From positions 124,001 to 188,000 of the forward strand of contig NZ_CP053831.1 of the NCBI RefSeq assembly GCF_013372205.1: 64,000 nucleotides of DNA. Direction: 5' to 3'. The notes under the pieces were generated by a model. The model was not told the DNA's origin and searched no databases. It saw only the letters and a program-made list of their open reading frames with translations. The DNA comes from Campylobacter mucosalis (GTDB taxonomy: Bacteria > Campylobacterota > Campylobacteria > Campylobacterales > Campylobacteraceae). Both the position numbers and the translations under genes were made by a program. Every line of letters starts with the position of its first letter. The stretch's first letter is position 1. Shown here piece after piece: positions 9,396 through 19,490 of the stretch.

Positions 9396-12300
9396 GGGTT
9401 ACATCTCCTTTGTCCTGTTTTTTGCTCCAAAATTTTGCATTTAGTTTTTCAAGTAGATAGTAAAAAAGTGGTACGAAAAATATCGCTATCGTCGTGGCTG
9501 CTATCATACCGCCAATAAGCCCAGTAGCTAGTGAGTGACGAGACGCTGCACCGGCTCCACTTGATAAAACCATAGGAAAAATTCCAAGTGTAAATGCGAT
9601 AGACGTCATCACGATAGGGCGAAAGCGAAGACGTGCAGCATTTATAGCGGCGTCAAATATACTCTTGCCTTTTTCGCGTTCAGCCATTGCAAACTCGACA
9701 ATCAAAATCGCATTTTTAGCTGAAAGCCCTATAAGAAGCAATAGTCCTATCTGAAAGTAAATATCGTTTGAAAGTCCTCTTGCCCACGTTGCTAGAAGTG
9801 ATCCAAAAACTGCAAATGGTACGGCCGTGATAACTGCAAGTGGTATTAGCCACCTTTCATACTGGGCGGCAAGTATTAAAAATACAAATATCATACCAAA
9901 TACAAATGCTGTGCTACCAGCACCAGTCGAGTCCTTTTCTTGGTAAGCTGTACCTGACCAAGCTATTGAATACTCTTCATTGCCAAGAGTTTGCCTTACA
10001 ACCTCTTCTATTGCGTTTAGTGCGTCGCCTGATGTGTAGCCAACCGCTGGTTCGCCCATTATTTTTGCTGCTGGGAATAGGTTAAATCTCTCAACCAGGT
10101 CAGCACCCATGCTTCTAGTTAGCGTAGCGACTGCGTTTAGTGGAACCATTTCTCCTTTTGAGTTTTTAACAAATATATTTCTTATGTCATCAGCCGAGTT
10201 TCTAAAGCTCTCTTTTGCCCTCACATAAACGCGGTAAGTTTTGCCAAACATTGAAAAGTCATTTATATAGTATCCGCCTATGGTAGCAGCAATGGTTAAG
10301 AATATATCTGACTTGCTAATGCCTAGTAAATTTGCTTTATCTTCGTCTATTGTTATGTCATATTGTGGAAATGTCGTATCTAGTGTTGTTCTAACGCGAG
10401 TTAACTCAGGACGTGCGTTTGCTGCTGCGACTACTTTTTGTGTGTCCGCCTCTATCTCATTGTATGTTTTTCCGCTTTTATTTTGTAGATACATATCAAA
10501 GCCACCAGTCATAGAAAGTCCCATAATAGGTGGTAGATTCATAACAAAGCTAATACTCTCTTTGCTAGGTGCGAGCATGCCATTAAATGGTCCAAGTAGG
10601 CTAAAAATTTTATTCTCTTCACCTTTTCTTTCGTCCCAGTTTTTAAGCTCAACAAATGCAATTCCTGCATTTTCACGAAGAACGCCAGATAGCATATCAA
10701 AACCAGCAATAGCCGTTACGTTGGTTACATTTTCGTTAGATAAAAATTTAGATGAAATTTCATTCATCTCTTTTATCGTTCTTGTTGATGATGAGGCAGC
10801 AGGTAGAGACGTGATAGCCATTGCATATCCCTTATCCTCATATGGCACAAGCGAACTTGGTATTGTTTTTAAAAGTTGCAACATTGCTAAAATTATTATG
10901 ACTACTATTATGATACTTGGGATTACGTGGCGTAGCACCTTGGCAACACCAGCTGAAAATATACCTGTGCTCCAGTCAAAAAAATCGTTAAATTTCTTAA
11001 CAAACCAAAATGGCTCTGAGTGCTGATGTTTAAGCATAACCGCACAAAGTGCTGGTGTAAGAGTAAGTGCGACAAGGCCTGAAAGTGCCACTGAAACCAC
11101 TAAAGTTAGTGCAAATTGTCGCTGTATAACGCCTACAAAGCCCTCCATAAATGAAACTGGCACGAAGACTGCTGATAAAACAAGTACGATTGATATTACT
11201 GGTGCAGCAACCTCCTCCATGGCCTTTATGGTTGCCTCTTTTACGCTTAAATTTGGCTCTTCGTGCATTATACGCTCAACGTTTTCAATAACAATAATAG
11301 CGTCATCAACGACTATACCAATAGCTAGAATCATCGCAAAAAGAGTAATTAGGTTTATACTAAATCCCATAAGATAAAATCCTGCAAATGTGCCTATTAT
11401 TGATACAGGAACGGCTAACATAGGTATTATCGTAGCTCTAAAGCTCTTTAAAAACATATAAATAACTATAAGAACAAGAAGCATAGCTTCTATAAATGTT
11501 TTAATAACCTCTTTTATCGAAATTTCAACAAATTTTGTAGTATCGTATGAAACTATGTGACTCATACCATTTGGATAATTTTTGCTTAGCTCATCAAGTT
11601 TTGCCTTTATAAGTCCCATTGTTTCGATAGCATTTGCTCCGTTTTGCATATTTATTAGCATAGGTGCTATTTTTTCATTATTTAAAAAGGCTTGGGTTGA
11701 GTAGTTTCGTGAACCTATCTCGATCTCTGCGACATCTTTTAAGCGAAGTATGCTTCCGTCGTTATTTGCACGAAGTATTATGTTATTAAATTGTTCTGGT
11801 TTAGAAAATCGTCCATCGGCCTTTATGCTATAAACATACGGCACTTCGTTTTCTATTGGTGCTTCGCCGATTTTACCAGCTGCGTATTGGCTATTTTGAA
11901 CCTTTATCGCACCTAGAACTTCTGATATGCTTAGGTTGTATTTTGATAATAAATCAGGCTTTATCCAAATTCTCATCGCATAGTCTTTGCCACCTACGAC
12001 GTTAATATCTCCAACACCTTTTACACGTTTTATCTCATCTGATATATTTAAAATAACATAGTTTGTAAGCTCAATGCTAGACATATTTGGGTTTGTAAAA
12101 GCTACGACACCAAGGATTGAGCTACTTCTTTCTCTGACCGTTACACCAACTTGTTGCACTTCATCCGGTAGTCTTGATAATGCAGCTTGAACGCGGTTGT
12201 TAACGTCTATAGTTGCTTGTTTTGGGTCTGTGCCTATCTTAAAATACACACTTAGGCTCATTGAACCTGATGAGCTTGATGTACTTTGCATATATATCAT

Positions 12301-12525
12301 ATTTTCTACGCCGTTTATCTGCTCTTCTATGACTGAGGCAACGGTGTTTGCTATAACGTCTGCATTTGCTCCAGTATAGCTAGCACTTACGCTTACTTGT
12401 GGTGGAGTAAGTTGTGGATACTCTTCTATTGGAAGCCCACGCATCGCCATAAAACCAGCTATAACGATAACTATCGATACAACCGCAGCAAATATAGGGC
12501 GATTTATAAAAAATTTTGAAAACAT
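9388..12525 (-). CDS. cmeB: CmeB: RND inner-membrane drug/proton antiporter
   Basis: A 1045-residue RND (HAE1) transporter: an N-terminal membrane span ([17 protein letters not shown]), two large periplasmic loops and two groups of transmembrane helices. The intramembrane acidic pair is seen in [17 protein letters not shown] (about residue 400), and [18 protein letters not shown] is the matching C-terminal block. Length and gene context fit C. jejuni CmeB (about 1040 residues), the main multidrug and bile pump of the genus. Its ATG directly follows the cmeA stop (1-base overlap), and cmeC overlaps its end. The 248-residue open frame on the opposite strand here is a shadow. Confidence 0.96.
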   Translation of the reverse strand: MFSKFFINRPIFAAVVSIVIVIAGFMAMRGLPIEEYPQLTPPQVSVSASYTGANADVIANTVASVIEEQINGVENMIYMQSTSSSSGSMSLSVYFKIGTDPKQATIDVNNRVQAALSRLPDEVQQVGVTVRERSSSILGVVAFTNPNMSSIELTNYVILNISDEIKRVKGVGDINVVGGKDYAMRIWIKPDLLSKYNLSISEVLGAIKVQNSQYAAGKIGEAPIENEVPYVYSIKADGRFSKPEQFNNIILRANNDGSILRLKDVAEIEIGSRNYSTQAFLNNEKIAPMLINMQNGANAIETMGLIKAKLDELSKNYPNGMSHIVSYDTTKFVEISIKEVIKTFIEAMLLVLIVIYMFLKSFRATIIPMLAVPVSIIGTFAGFYLMGFSINLITLFAMILAIGIVVDDAIIVIENVERIMHEEPNLSVKEATIKAMEEVAAPVISIVLVLSAVFVPVSFMEGFVGVIQRQFALTLVVSVALSGLVALTLTPALCAVMLKHQHSEPFWFVKKFNDFFDWSTGIFSAGVAKVLRHVIPSIIIVVIIILAMLQLLKTIPSSLVPYEDKGYAMAITSLPAASSSTRTIKEMNEISSKFLSNENVTNVTAIAGFDMLSGVLRENAGIAFVELKNWDERKGEENKIFSLLGPFNGMLAPSKESISFVMNLPPIMGLSMTGGFDMYLQNKSGKTYNEIEADTQKVVAAANARPELTRVRTTLDTTFPQYDITIDEDKANLLGISKSDIFLTIAATIGGYYINDFSMFGKTYRVYVRAKESFRNSADDIRNIFVKNSKGEMVPLNAVATLTRSMGADLVERFNLFPAAKIMGEPAVGYTSGDALNAIEEVVRQTLGNEEYSIAWSGTAYQEKDSTGAGSTAFVFGMIFVFLILAAQYERWLIPLAVITAVPFAVFGSLLATWARGLSNDIYFQIGLLLLIGLSAKNAILIVEFAMAEREKGKSIFDAAINAARLRFRPIVMTSIAFTLGIFPMVLSSGAGAASRHSLATGLIGGMIAATTIAIFFVPLFYYLLEKLNAKFWSKKQDKGDVTHA

Positions 12526-13643
12526 TACTTATTCTCCTTAACCTGTGCTGTTATAGGAGCTCCTACTCTAATTTTATTAAAGTTATTTATGATGATTTGA
12601 TCGTCATTTTCAAGCCCATAGACAATGGCTGTATTTGATGTTTGGTATTTTATTTGTATGTTTTTTCTGTCGACCTTGCCGTCTTTTGCCACTAAGACAT
12701 AAGCTGTGGTTGTATCTTGCTTGATAGCTATTTGTGGCAACAAAAAGCTATCTTTTTGTACAAAGCCCTCCATTATGATTTTAGCAAATGTTCCGGCGAG
12801 TAATCTGCCATCATCGTTGCTAAATTCAGCTTTTGCTAATATGCTACCAGTCGTTTGATCTACGATATTATCTATAAAATTTACCTTGCCGTCAAATGTA
12901 TTTTTGTCCAAAACAAGCTTTGCATTCGCGTTTAGTTGTACCCAATTTTTGTTTTCTATATTATTTATGCGGTCTAAATTTGCAGTGTCTGCTATATAGA
13001 ACCTAGCCTCTATCGGATTTGTTTTTACTACTCTTACTAGGTTTGCATTTCCAGCTATTACGTATGTGCCTACATCGACTAAATTTTCGCTTACTACGCC
13101 GTCAAATGGAGCTTTGATGTTTGTGTAACCTAGGTTTAGTTTTGCACTTTTTTCACTAGCCTTGGCACTTGCTAAATTTGCCTTTGCTACTTCAAATGAA
13201 GCAAGAGCACTGTCGTATTCTTTTTGGCTTGTTGCCTTTTGCTCATATAGTTTTTTTACCCTATCCATCTCATTTTTGGCATTTTTTACATTCGCCTCAG
13301 CCTGTAAAACCCCAGCTTGTGCCACTTCATAAGATGCTTCGTAGGTATCTGGTTCTATTACAAATAGCGTCTGCCCAGCTTTTACGCTATCTCCTGGCTT
13401 GAAATTTTGCTTGATAATGGTGCCAGAAACCTTTGGCGTAAGAGTAACATCTTGTTTGCTTTGAATGCGTGCAGGATATTCAAAACTCATCTGATTATCA
13501 GCCGTTTTTGCTACTATGACGTCTACTGGAACTGCCATCGGTGCTTGTTGATTTGCTTGAGTATTCTCTTTTTTGCTAAAAAGATCACATCCAGTAAAAC
13601 CAGTCAGTATCGCTAGTAAGACAACTATATGTTTGTAGTTCAT
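12525..13643 (-). CDS. cmeA: CmeA: periplasmic adaptor of the efflux pump
   Basis: A membrane-fusion protein of 372 residues with a lipoprotein signal (lipobox FTGC, Cys19). It has the typical order of the family: a lipoyl half-motif ([18 protein letters not shown]), an alpha hairpin (about 105-165, [26 protein letters not shown]), the second lipoyl half ([20 protein letters not shown]) and beta-barrel domains. It joins CmeB to CmeC. It is the first gene of the operon, with AAGGAG just before the ATG. A CmeR-type operator and a -10 box lie in the 101-base gap upstream. Confidence 0.94.
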   Translation of the reverse strand: MNYKHIVVLLAILTGFTGCDLFSKKENTQANQQAPMAVPVDVIVAKTADNQMSFEYPARIQSKQDVTLTPKVSGTIIKQNFKPGDSVKAGQTLFVIEPDTYEASYEVAQAGVLQAEANVKNAKNEMDRVKKLYEQKATSQKEYDSALASFEVAKANLASAKASEKSAKLNLGYTNIKAPFDGVVSENLVDVGTYVIAGNANLVRVVKTNPIEARFYIADTANLDRINNIENKNWVQLNANAKLVLDKNTFDGKVNFIDNIVDQTTGSILAKAEFSNDDGRLLAGTFAKIIMEGFVQKDSFLLPQIAIKQDTTTAYVLVAKDGKVDRKNIQIKYQTSNTAIVYGLENDDQIIINNFNKIRVGAPITAQVKENK

Positions 13644-13673
13644 TTTATCTCCTTGTTTTCAAACCTTAAAAAA

Positions 13674-13687
13674 GTAATAAAAATTAC
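13674..13687. promoter_or_regulatory. Predicted CmeR operator upstream of cmeA
   Basis: GTAATAAAAATTAC is a perfect inverted repeat (arms GTAAT/ATTAC, 4-base spacer) between the TetR gene and cmeA. It closely resembles the TGTAATA...TATTACA-type site described for CmeR in C. jejuni. It lies about 30 bases before the cmeA start codon and downstream of the predicted -10 box, where a bound repressor would block transcription. The call rests on sequence similarity recalled from the literature plus position. Confidence 0.72.
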
Positions 13688-13708
13688 ATAAAATATTTAA
13701 TAGCCTGA

Positions 13709-13714
13709 ATTATA
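13709..13714 (-). promoter_or_regulatory. Candidate -10 box for cmeABC
   Basis: Read on the minus strand this is TATAAT. A start site about 7 bases further on would fall near 13702, leaving the operator just inside the transcribed region. The surrounding sequence is AT-rich, so chance matches are common and the assignment is moderate. Confidence 0.45.
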
Positions 13715-13744
13715 ATTGAATTTTGTTAATAAAAAATTAATTTT

Positions 13745-14353
13745 TTAACCAGTTATCCCGTTTAAAAAAATCTCCACATTTTGCGATACCAAATTTTGCT
13801 TTTCTTTAAGACTAAGCTGTTTTAACTCCTCGCCTAAAATGATATTTTTAATAAAAAACGGCTCTCTTATCAAAGCACAAAATTTATACGCTAGTCCACT
13901 TATATCGTTTAGTTTAATCTTTGATCTAACCTCTTGTTTTTCAAAAAAATCTTGTAAAATTTTTATAGCGTCTAGCTCCGAAAATAGCTTGATAACCTCT
14001 TTGTTTTTATATGTTTCACTCATTACTATTCTAGTTAGTTTTATTCCGTCGGGTTTAAAAAATATCTCAATATAAGCAAGTCCAAATTCGTTTAAAAATT
14101 TCTCTATATCGTCTGTTTGATTTAGTGCTATGTCGTTAATTTGCTCTTTAAATTCTAAAAATTTACCTTTTATAATTGTGGCAAAAAGTCGCTCTTTGCT
14201 CTCAAAAAATTTGTATATACTAGATAGCGAACCCCCACTTTTTTTGACGATATCATTTAAACTGGTTTTTTCATATCCATTTTCTAAAAATAGCTCTAAT
14301 GCAACCTGCATTATCGTTTCGTAGCGTTTTTGCCCCTTTTTTGAAATTTTCAT
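13745..14353 (-). CDS. cmeR: CmeR-like TetR-family repressor
   Basis: A 202-residue TetR regulator. The N-terminal helix-turn-helix is SLNDIVKKSGGSLSSIYKFFESKERLF (about 32-58), and the C-terminal ligand domain is all-helical and divergent. Position next to cmeA, length close to CmeR (about 210) and the inverted repeat in the intervening gap support its being the pump's repressor. In C. jejuni CmeR is released by bile salts and salicylate; that is family knowledge, not seen here. Its ATG overlaps the ccoG stop (ATGA), so it is likely co-transcribed with ccoG, giving a repressor level set partly by the ccoG promoter. Confidence 0.87.
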   Translation of the reverse strand: MKISKKGQKRYETIMQVALELFLENGYEKTSLNDIVKKSGGSLSSIYKFFESKERLFATIIKGKFLEFKEQINDIALNQTDDIEKFLNEFGLAYIEIFFKPDGIKLTRIVMSETYKNKEVIKLFSELDAIKILQDFFEKQEVRSKIKLNDISGLAYKFCALIREPFFIKNIILGEELKQLSLKEKQNLVSQNVEIFLNGITG

Positions 14354-15666
14354 TTTTGCTCCTTAGGATAGACAAAAATCGTATTTCTCTCTACGCTTAT
14401 TCTATCCTTATCGTCAGTGGCAAAAGCGTGTATTTTAATCCTTTTAGTATCGCCATTTGCGTGTTTTGCGTCTGTTGATATTGTCACTATGACTCTTTGT
14501 TTTGCACCAGGTTGTATCGTTATTGCCTCTAGTGGTTTTAAAATTTTAAGATTTGAGTCATTTGTGTCAAAATAGTAGTTGTGTGGCTTTTTGTCGGTGT
14601 TTTGAAATAAAAATGTATAGTAGTTTTGTACACTGCCGTCATCCATAACCCTGTATAATTCGCTCGTTCGGTTAATATTTAAAAGCATATTCTCCTTTTT
14701 ACCGCTCATTAAAAATAGTGCGGTTACTACAATCACTAGTGCAACGCAGTAAGCTACGGTTCTAAAACGAGCATATTTTACCTTTTGCTTTGTTTTAATG
14801 GAATTTTCACTGCTCCAGTTTATTAGCGATGGCAAATTCAGCCCACTCATCGTTTTTGAACAGGCATCAACGCACTCAAGGCAGTTTATGCACTCAAGTT
14901 GCATACCTTTTCTAATATCAATATGTGTTGGACAAATTTTTACACACGCTTCACAACCCGTGCATTGTGCGTCTTGTATTTGAGGTTTTTTCCATAACTT
15001 TGTGTGTTTATCATAAATTTTACCGCCACGATTTTCATCATAGATAACCTGTATGGTGTCGTTATCAAACATAACCGATTGCACTCTAGCGTAAGGACAA
15101 AGATAAACACAAAATCTCTCTGCCAAATAACATACATCAAATACCAACCAAAACGTTATAAACGCTACTATGCCAATTAATAGCTTGTGTTCGGCTGGGT
15201 TTTTAAAGTAGTAAAAAAAATCCTCAGGTGGCACAAAATACCACATAAAATTACAGGCAGCAACAAAAGCCAAAACGGTCCATATCGCAACGCCAATTGC
15301 TGTTTTTGTGCTACTTATGGCTGGTTTTTGTTTGTTTTTTATATTTTTGTAGTTTTTTAAAATTTTAGTTTGTATAAGGTCGCGGTAAATTACCCTAAAT
15401 ATCGTTTGCGGACAGCTCCAACCACACCAAATTCTACCGCCAAGCGTGGTTAGAAAAAATATAAACAAAAATAGGAAAATAAAGCAAAATGGCATAAGAT
15501 AAAGCTCTTGCATATCAAAACGAGTAAAAAGCAGATGAAGCTCTTTTTTATCAAAACTTAGTAGAAAAAAGTGGTTTGAGTTGATCCTTAAAAATGGCAA
15601 AATCAATGCCACACAAGTTATTATAATATATACAAAATATCTCTTTTCTCGCCATTTTGTTATCAT
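14350..15666 (-). CDS. ccoG: CcoG-type ferredoxin-domain membrane protein (cbb3 oxidase assembly)
   Basis: A 438-residue membrane protein of the CcoG/FixG/RdxA family. There are about five hydrophobic segments, the redox motif RIWCGWSCPQT (about 77-87), and a ferredoxin block CTGCEACVKICP...CINCLECVDACS (about 236-272) for two 4Fe-4S clusters. An Ig-like periplasmic tail follows. In other bacteria CcoG reduces copper during assembly of cbb3 cytochrome oxidase, the terminal oxidase of Campylobacter. AAGGA precedes the ATG. It is divergent from rpsU, and its stop overlaps cmeR. Confidence 0.92.
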   Translation of the reverse strand: MITKWREKRYFVYIIITCVALILPFLRINSNHFFLLSFDKKELHLLFTRFDMQELYLMPFCFIFLFLFIFFLTTLGGRIWCGWSCPQTIFRVIYRDLIQTKILKNYKNIKNKQKPAISSTKTAIGVAIWTVLAFVAACNFMWYFVPPEDFFYYFKNPAEHKLLIGIVAFITFWLVFDVCYLAERFCVYLCPYARVQSVMFDNDTIQVIYDENRGGKIYDKHTKLWKKPQIQDAQCTGCEACVKICPTHIDIRKGMQLECINCLECVDACSKTMSGLNLPSLINWSSENSIKTKQKVKYARFRTVAYCVALVIVVTALFLMSGKKENMLLNINRTSELYRVMDDGSVQNYYTFLFQNTDKKPHNYYFDTNDSNLKILKPLEAITIQPGAKQRVIVTISTDAKHANGDTKRIKIHAFATDDKDRISVERNTIFVYPKEQK

Positions 15667-15713
15667 TTCTCAGTCCTTGTAAATTAAAACAAATTTGTAT
15701 TTTTTTAAGCTCA

Positions 15714-15719
15714 ATTATA
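15714..15719 (-). promoter_or_regulatory. Candidate -10 box for ccoG-cmeR
   Basis: This is TATAAT on the minus strand, about 48 bases upstream of the ccoG start codon, in the 150-base divergent gap shared with rpsU. Confidence 0.5.
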
Positions 15720-15771
15720 GTTCTTATAAAATTAAAAGAGTATAAAATTTGTAATTTTAAATATTTTAGGA

Positions 15772-15777
15772 TATAAT
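15772..15777 (+). promoter_or_regulatory. -10 box of the rpsU promoter
   Basis: TATAAT in the context TTTTAGGATATAATCAGC, 39 bases before the rpsU start codon, with an AT-rich upstream region typical of Campylobacter sigma-70 promoters. The implied start site is near 15784. Confidence 0.65.
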
Positions 15778-15816
15778 CAGCATTTTTTAATCTTATACTG
15801 AAAGGTGGTGAGGATA

Positions 15817-16029
15817 GTGCCAGGCATTAAGGTACATCCTAACGAGTCTTTTGACGAGGCTTACAGGAAATTTAAAAAACAAGTTGATCGTAACCTTGTA
15901 GTAACAGAAGTGCGTGCTAGACGTTTTTTTGAGCCAAATACTGAAATTCGCAAGAAACAAAAGATTGCTGCTCGCAAAAAAATGCTTAAGCGTCTTTATA
16001 TGCTTAGACGTTACGAGTCAAGACTCTAA
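15817..16029 (+). CDS. rpsU: 30S ribosomal protein S21
   Basis: A 70-residue, highly basic S21 protein ([21 protein letters not shown]..., ending LRRYESRL). I choose the GTG at 15817, because MPGIKVHP is the conserved N-terminus and AGGTGGTGAGG lies directly upstream as a strong ribosome site. The in-frame GTG codons at 15805 and 15808 are part of that site. S21 lies near the anti-Shine-Dalgarno end of 16S rRNA and helps initiation. It has its own promoter and is followed by a clear terminator. Confidence 0.95.
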   Translation: MPGIKVHPNESFDEAYRKFKKQVDRNLVVTEVRARRFFEPNTEIRKKQKIAARKKMLKRLYMLRRYESRL

Positions 16030-16037
16030 AACCAAAC

Positions 16038-16069
16038 AAGCTAGTCAGATAATGACTAGCTTTCTTTAA
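16038..16069 (+). terminator. Intrinsic terminator after rpsU
   Basis: AAGCTAGTCA and TGACTAGCTT form a perfect 10-bp stem (16038-16047 with 16053-16062) around a GATAA loop, followed by a T-rich tail (TTTCTTT). It lies 8 bases after the rpsU stop. Confidence 0.82.
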
Positions 16070-16104
16070 ATAAACCGCTTTTAGTTCATTTTGCAGGAGA
16101 TTTT

Positions 16105-16755
16105 ATGCACAAGTTGCCTATTGGCGAGGCTGCTGAGGTTTTGGGCATAAGCAAAGAAGCCATCTATAACCGCATACGTAGAGGTTCGCTAAGATCTGTT
16201 GAAAAAGACGGGGTAAAATTTGTCATCATAGACGATGAAGCAAATGAACAAAAAAGTGATAAAAAACCTAGCAAAAAAGCACCTAAATCTATAGAAAAAA
16301 CCGACTCTGAATTTGTAAAATTTTTACTTGCTGAACTTGCCGAGTTAAAAGGTAAAAATGAAAACTTGTTAGCCGATAAAGAGCGACTCTTTAAAGAAAA
16401 AGAGCAGATGTTAATTGATAGCAAAAATGAAATTTCACAAATTTATAAAGAGCGTGATGAGAAGCTAATGGCGTTTTTAAACGCTATGCAAAATCCGCTT
16501 TTAAATAGAGCAAATCAAGCCCACAATAGCGACTCTGACGAGATTGTCGAAGCTCATGTTGAAGATGATGAGGAGCAGAAATTTGTGGTTGTAAGTGAGT
16601 ATCTAAGAGCCTTAAATTTAAGTTACAAAGAGTATAAAAAAGCTCAGAAAAAGATAATTAAACAGGTTGGAAAATCTAAATTTGTAAAATTTCAAAATGG
16701 TGTGATTCTTATTAAAAAAGACAAAAAATTAAAACATATAATTGGAGATTTATGA
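16105..16755 (+). CDS. HTH protein with coiled coil, unknown role
   Basis: A 216-residue protein. The N-terminus (LPIGEAAEVLGISKEAIYNRIRRGSLRSVEKDGVKFVI, about 4-45) is an excisionase/MerR-like winged helix-turn-helix of the kind that binds DNA. It is followed by a charged coiled coil (about 72-135, rich in Lys, Glu and Leu) and a basic C-terminus (YKKAQKKIIKQVGKSK). This suggests an oligomeric DNA-binding protein such as a chromosome-organising or regulatory factor, but no target can be seen. GCAGGAGA precedes the ATG, and the stop overlaps the next lipoprotein gene (ATGA). Confidence 0.82.
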   Translation: MHKLPIGEAAEVLGISKEAIYNRIRRGSLRSVEKDGVKFVIIDDEANEQKSDKKPSKKAPKSIEKTDSEFVKFLLAELAELKGKNENLLADKERLFKEKEQMLIDSKNEISQIYKERDEKLMAFLNAMQNPLLNRANQAHNSDSDEIVEAHVEDDEEQKFVVVSEYLRALNLSYKEYKKAQKKIIKQVGKSKFVKFQNGVILIKKDKKLKHIIGDL

Positions 16756-17366
16756 AACACATTAAAAAAATAGCAACATACGCCGCTATTGGCGGATTTG
16801 GAGCGGTGGTTATGGCTGGACTTTCTGGCTGTGGCGATAGTGGTAGTGAAGAGCAAAGTAGTGCTATAGAAGCCACAAAACAAGGGGCTTTTGTCATTAT
16901 CCACGAAATAGAGCCTGGAAAATACAAAGTTGTCGAAGAGTATCCAAGTAGCGAAACGAGAGTGGTTTTAAAGGATATTAATGGCACTGAGCGTGTGCTT
17001 AGTAAAGAGGAGATGGATAAATTAATCGCCCAAGAAAATGCTAAAATAGATAACGGCACTTCAAATTTGACAAAGCCTGACGCACAGGTTTCAAGTGGTG
17101 GTGCCAGTCTTGGTGAAATTCTTTTAAGTTCGGCAGCTGGAGCGATTATTGGTAGCTGGATAGGTAATAAGCTTTTTGGTAATCAAAATTTCCAAGCAAA
17201 TCGTCAAGGTGCATACCAAAATCCAAGTGCCTACACAAGAAGTGTTGATAGCTTTAACAAAGCCAAAACTACGGCAAATTCACCAAAATCAAGTAGTGGC
17301 AAGAGCGGATTTTTTGGCGGAGCTGATAAGAGCAGCTCACAAAGTACACAATCAAGCGGTGGTTGA
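16752..17366 (+). CDS. UPF0323-family lipoprotein (Cj0371-like)
   Basis: A 204-residue lipoprotein: signal MKHIKKIATYAAIGGFGAVV, lipobox LSGC with Cys27, then a beta-rich segment (GAFVIIHEIEPGKYKVVEEYPSSETRVVLKD). A small glycine-rich hydrophobic helix (about 118-138, LGEILLSSAAGAIIGSWIGNKLFG) and a Ser/Gly-rich low-complexity tail follow. The features and place between rpsU and the ATP-grasp gene match C. jejuni Cj0371 (UPF0323), which has been linked to chemotaxis or virulence phenotypes; the molecular function is unknown. It is coupled to the upstream HTH gene by a 4-base overlap. Confidence 0.85.
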   Translation: MKHIKKIATYAAIGGFGAVVMAGLSGCGDSGSEEQSSAIEATKQGAFVIIHEIEPGKYKVVEEYPSSETRVVLKDINGTERVLSKEEMDKLIAQENAKIDNGTSNLTKPDAQVSSGGASLGEILLSSAAGAIIGSWIGNKLFGNQNFQANRQGAYQNPSAYTRSVDSFNKAKTTANSPKSSSGKSGFFGGADKSSSQSTQSSGG

Positions 17367-17381
17367 GACTAGGACGCAAAA

Positions 17382-18557
17382 ATGAAATTTAAAAAAATAC
17401 AACCTTTAACAAACGAATTTATGGAGCAAATCGGCTTTGAGTGGCATACGGACGCTGATGGCACGGCTTATGTGGCTGATGAGATAGTTGCTGTCACTAG
17501 CGATGAGTGCGAGGCGTATTACGAGGCGGTAAATGAGCTATATGATATGTATGTGGCAGCTGCACAGCACATCATAGACAACAACCTTTTTCACGAAGTT
17601 GGTATCCCGTTTAATTTAGTTGAGCTTATCAAAGATAGCTGGCAGAGCGAGGTTCATTGGCATTTGTATGGGCGTTTTGATTTAGCGGGTGGGCTTGATG
17701 GTAAGCCGATAAAACTTATTGAGTTTAACGCCGATACACCGACTGCCGTTTTTGAAACAGCAATTATTCAGTGGGCAATGCTAAAATTTAATAAAATGGA
17801 TGAAAACAGCCAGTTTAACGACCTTTACGCTGGACTTGTTGAAAATTTCAAACGCCTTGTTACGCTTGATGAAAGCACTGATGATTTTGCAAAATATTAT
17901 GAGGGCTGGAGGATTTTATTTAGCTCGGTTGCAGGTAGTATTGAAGATGAAAAGACGACAAAACTGCTTATGGTAGCGGCAAATGAGGCTGGATTTGGTT
18001 GCGATTTTGCTTATGCTGATGAGGTGGTTTTTAGCGATGAGGACGGCATTTTTAAGGATAATGAAAATTACGAATACTGGTTTAAGCTAATACCTTGGGA
18101 GGATATCGCTGTTAAAGAGGGTGAGCTTGCATTAATCCTAAAAAATATCGTGCAAAATCACAAGGCGATAATCCTAAATCCAGCCTACACGCTACTTTTT
18201 CAAAGCAAGGGCATACTTAAAATTTTGTGGGATTTATACCCAAATCACCCATTGCTTTTAGAGACAAAAGATGAGCCATTAGCTGGAAAAAAATGCGTGA
18301 AAAAGCCTATTTTTGGGCGTGAGGGGGCAAACGTAGCAATCCTTGATGAGAGTGGTAAAATTTTAAGCCAAAATGACGGCGAATACGAACAAAATAGGGC
18401 GATTTATCAGGAATTTTACGAGTTTAATAAAGATGAAAAAGGCGAGTGTTATCAAGCCGGTGTATTTTTTGCATTTGAGGGGTGTGCATTAGGTTACCGA
18501 AAAGGTGGCGAGATTTTAAACAACACTTCAAAATTTGTAGGGCATTATATAGAGTAG
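17382..18557 (+). CDS. Glutathionylspermidine synthase-family ATP-grasp ligase
   Basis: A 391-residue protein of the Gss synthetase-domain family (YgiC/YjfC-like, Cj0372-like) that ligates a carboxylate to an amine using ATP. Visible family patches are LKLIEFNADTPTAVFET-type sequence (about 110-125), KDEPLAGKKCVKKPIFGREGANV (about 296-318, the ATP-grasp lysine/glycine region) and GVFFAFEGCALGYRKGGEI near the C-terminus. It lacks the amidase half of E. coli Gss, so it is a synthetase-only form, and its true substrate is unknown. The dehydrogenase gene starts 3 bases downstream. Confidence 0.85.
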   Translation: MKFKKIQPLTNEFMEQIGFEWHTDADGTAYVADEIVAVTSDECEAYYEAVNELYDMYVAAAQHIIDNNLFHEVGIPFNLVELIKDSWQSEVHWHLYGRFDLAGGLDGKPIKLIEFNADTPTAVFETAIIQWAMLKFNKMDENSQFNDLYAGLVENFKRLVTLDESTDDFAKYYEGWRILFSSVAGSIEDEKTTKLLMVAANEAGFGCDFAYADEVVFSDEDGIFKDNENYEYWFKLIPWEDIAVKEGELALILKNIVQNHKAIILNPAYTLLFQSKGILKILWDLYPNHPLLLETKDEPLAGKKCVKKPIFGREGANVAILDESGKILSQNDGEYEQNRAIYQEFYEFNKDEKGECYQAGVFFAFEGCALGYRKGGEILNNTSKFVGHYIE

Positions 18558-18560
18558 AAT

Positions 18561-19490
18561 ATGAAAATAGTTTGTCTAGACGCTTTGACATTAGGTAATG
18601 TTGATTTAAGTGAGTTTGCGAAATTTGGCGAGTTTGTAAGCTTTGATATGACAAAGTCAAGCCAAACGATTAGCCGTTTAAGTGGTGCTGATATCGTGAT
18701 TACAAATAAAGTTTTAATCACAAAAGAGGTCATAGACGCTACAAATTTAAAGCTAATTTGCGTGAGTGCGACCGGCACAAATAACATTGATATGGCTTAC
18801 GCAAAAGAGCGTGGTATACCTGTAAAAAACGTCGCTGGATACTCAACGCCAAGCGTTGTTCAGCAGACTTTTGCCTCTATTTTGACGCTTTTAAATAACG
18901 TCCGTTATTACGATGATTACGTCAAAAACGGCGAGTGGGTGAGAAGTGAAATTTTTACAAACTTAGACGCACCTATATTTGAGCTAAGTGGCAAGAATTT
19001 TGGCATTATCGGACTTGGCGAGATAGGCAAAGGCGTGGCGAAGGTCGCAAGTGCTTTTGGTGCAAATGTTTGTTATTTTTCGCCAAGTGGTAACACGCAA
19101 GATGTGCCGTATCAGAGAGTAGAGCTTGATGAGATGTTGCAAGCCTGCGATATTGTAAGCATTCACGCACCGCTAAATGAGAAAACAAAGGGGCTTATTG
19201 GCAAACGAGAGCTTTGGCTTATGAAAAAAGGTGCGATTATCTCAAATTTTGGTCGTGGTGGGATTGTTGATGAGAGTGCATTAGCAGCTGCGATTGATGA
19301 GCGAGGACTAAAAGCCGTGCTTGACGTGCTTGTGTGTGAGCCGATGAATGCTGATAATGCACTTTTAAACGTAAAAAACAAGCAAAATTTAATCATCACG
19401 CCACACGTAGCTTGGGCGAGTTTTGAAGCTAGGATTAGGCTTGTAGATTTAATGATAAAAAATATCAAGGATTTTATAAATGGCAAGTGA
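18561..19490 (+). CDS. D-isomer 2-hydroxyacid dehydrogenase
   Basis: A 309-residue NAD-dependent oxidoreductase. It has the Rossmann loop [17 protein letters not shown] (about 144-160), the arginine region [18 protein letters not shown] (about 226-243) and the catalytic His region [14 protein letters not shown] (about 280-293). It interconverts a 2-oxoacid and a D-2-hydroxyacid (lactate-, glycerate- or hydroxypyruvate-like); the substrate cannot be read from sequence. The neighbours match C. jejuni Cj0372-Cj0374. The start is 3 bases after the ligase gene, and the end overlaps yajQ by 11 bases. Confidence 0.92.
   Translation: MKIVCLDALTLGNVDLSEFAKFGEFVSFDMTKSSQTISRLSGADIVITNKVLITKEVIDATNLKLICVSATGTNNIDMAYAKERGIPVKNVAGYSTPSVVQQTFASILTLLNNVRYYDDYVKNGEWVRSEIFTNLDAPIFELSGKNFGIIGLGEIGKGVAKVASAFGANVCYFSPSGNTQDVPYQRVELDEMLQACDIVSIHAPLNEKTKGLIGKRELWLMKKGAIISNFGRGGIVDESALAAAIDERGLKAVLDVLVCEPMNADNALLNVKNKQNLIITPHVAWASFEARIRLVDLMIKNIKDFINGK

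Noticed and set aside
10280-11026. 248-residue open frame on the plus strand opposite cmeB
   Set aside because: It mirrors the codon pattern of cmeB, has no domain, and cmeB is complete and conserved across this span.
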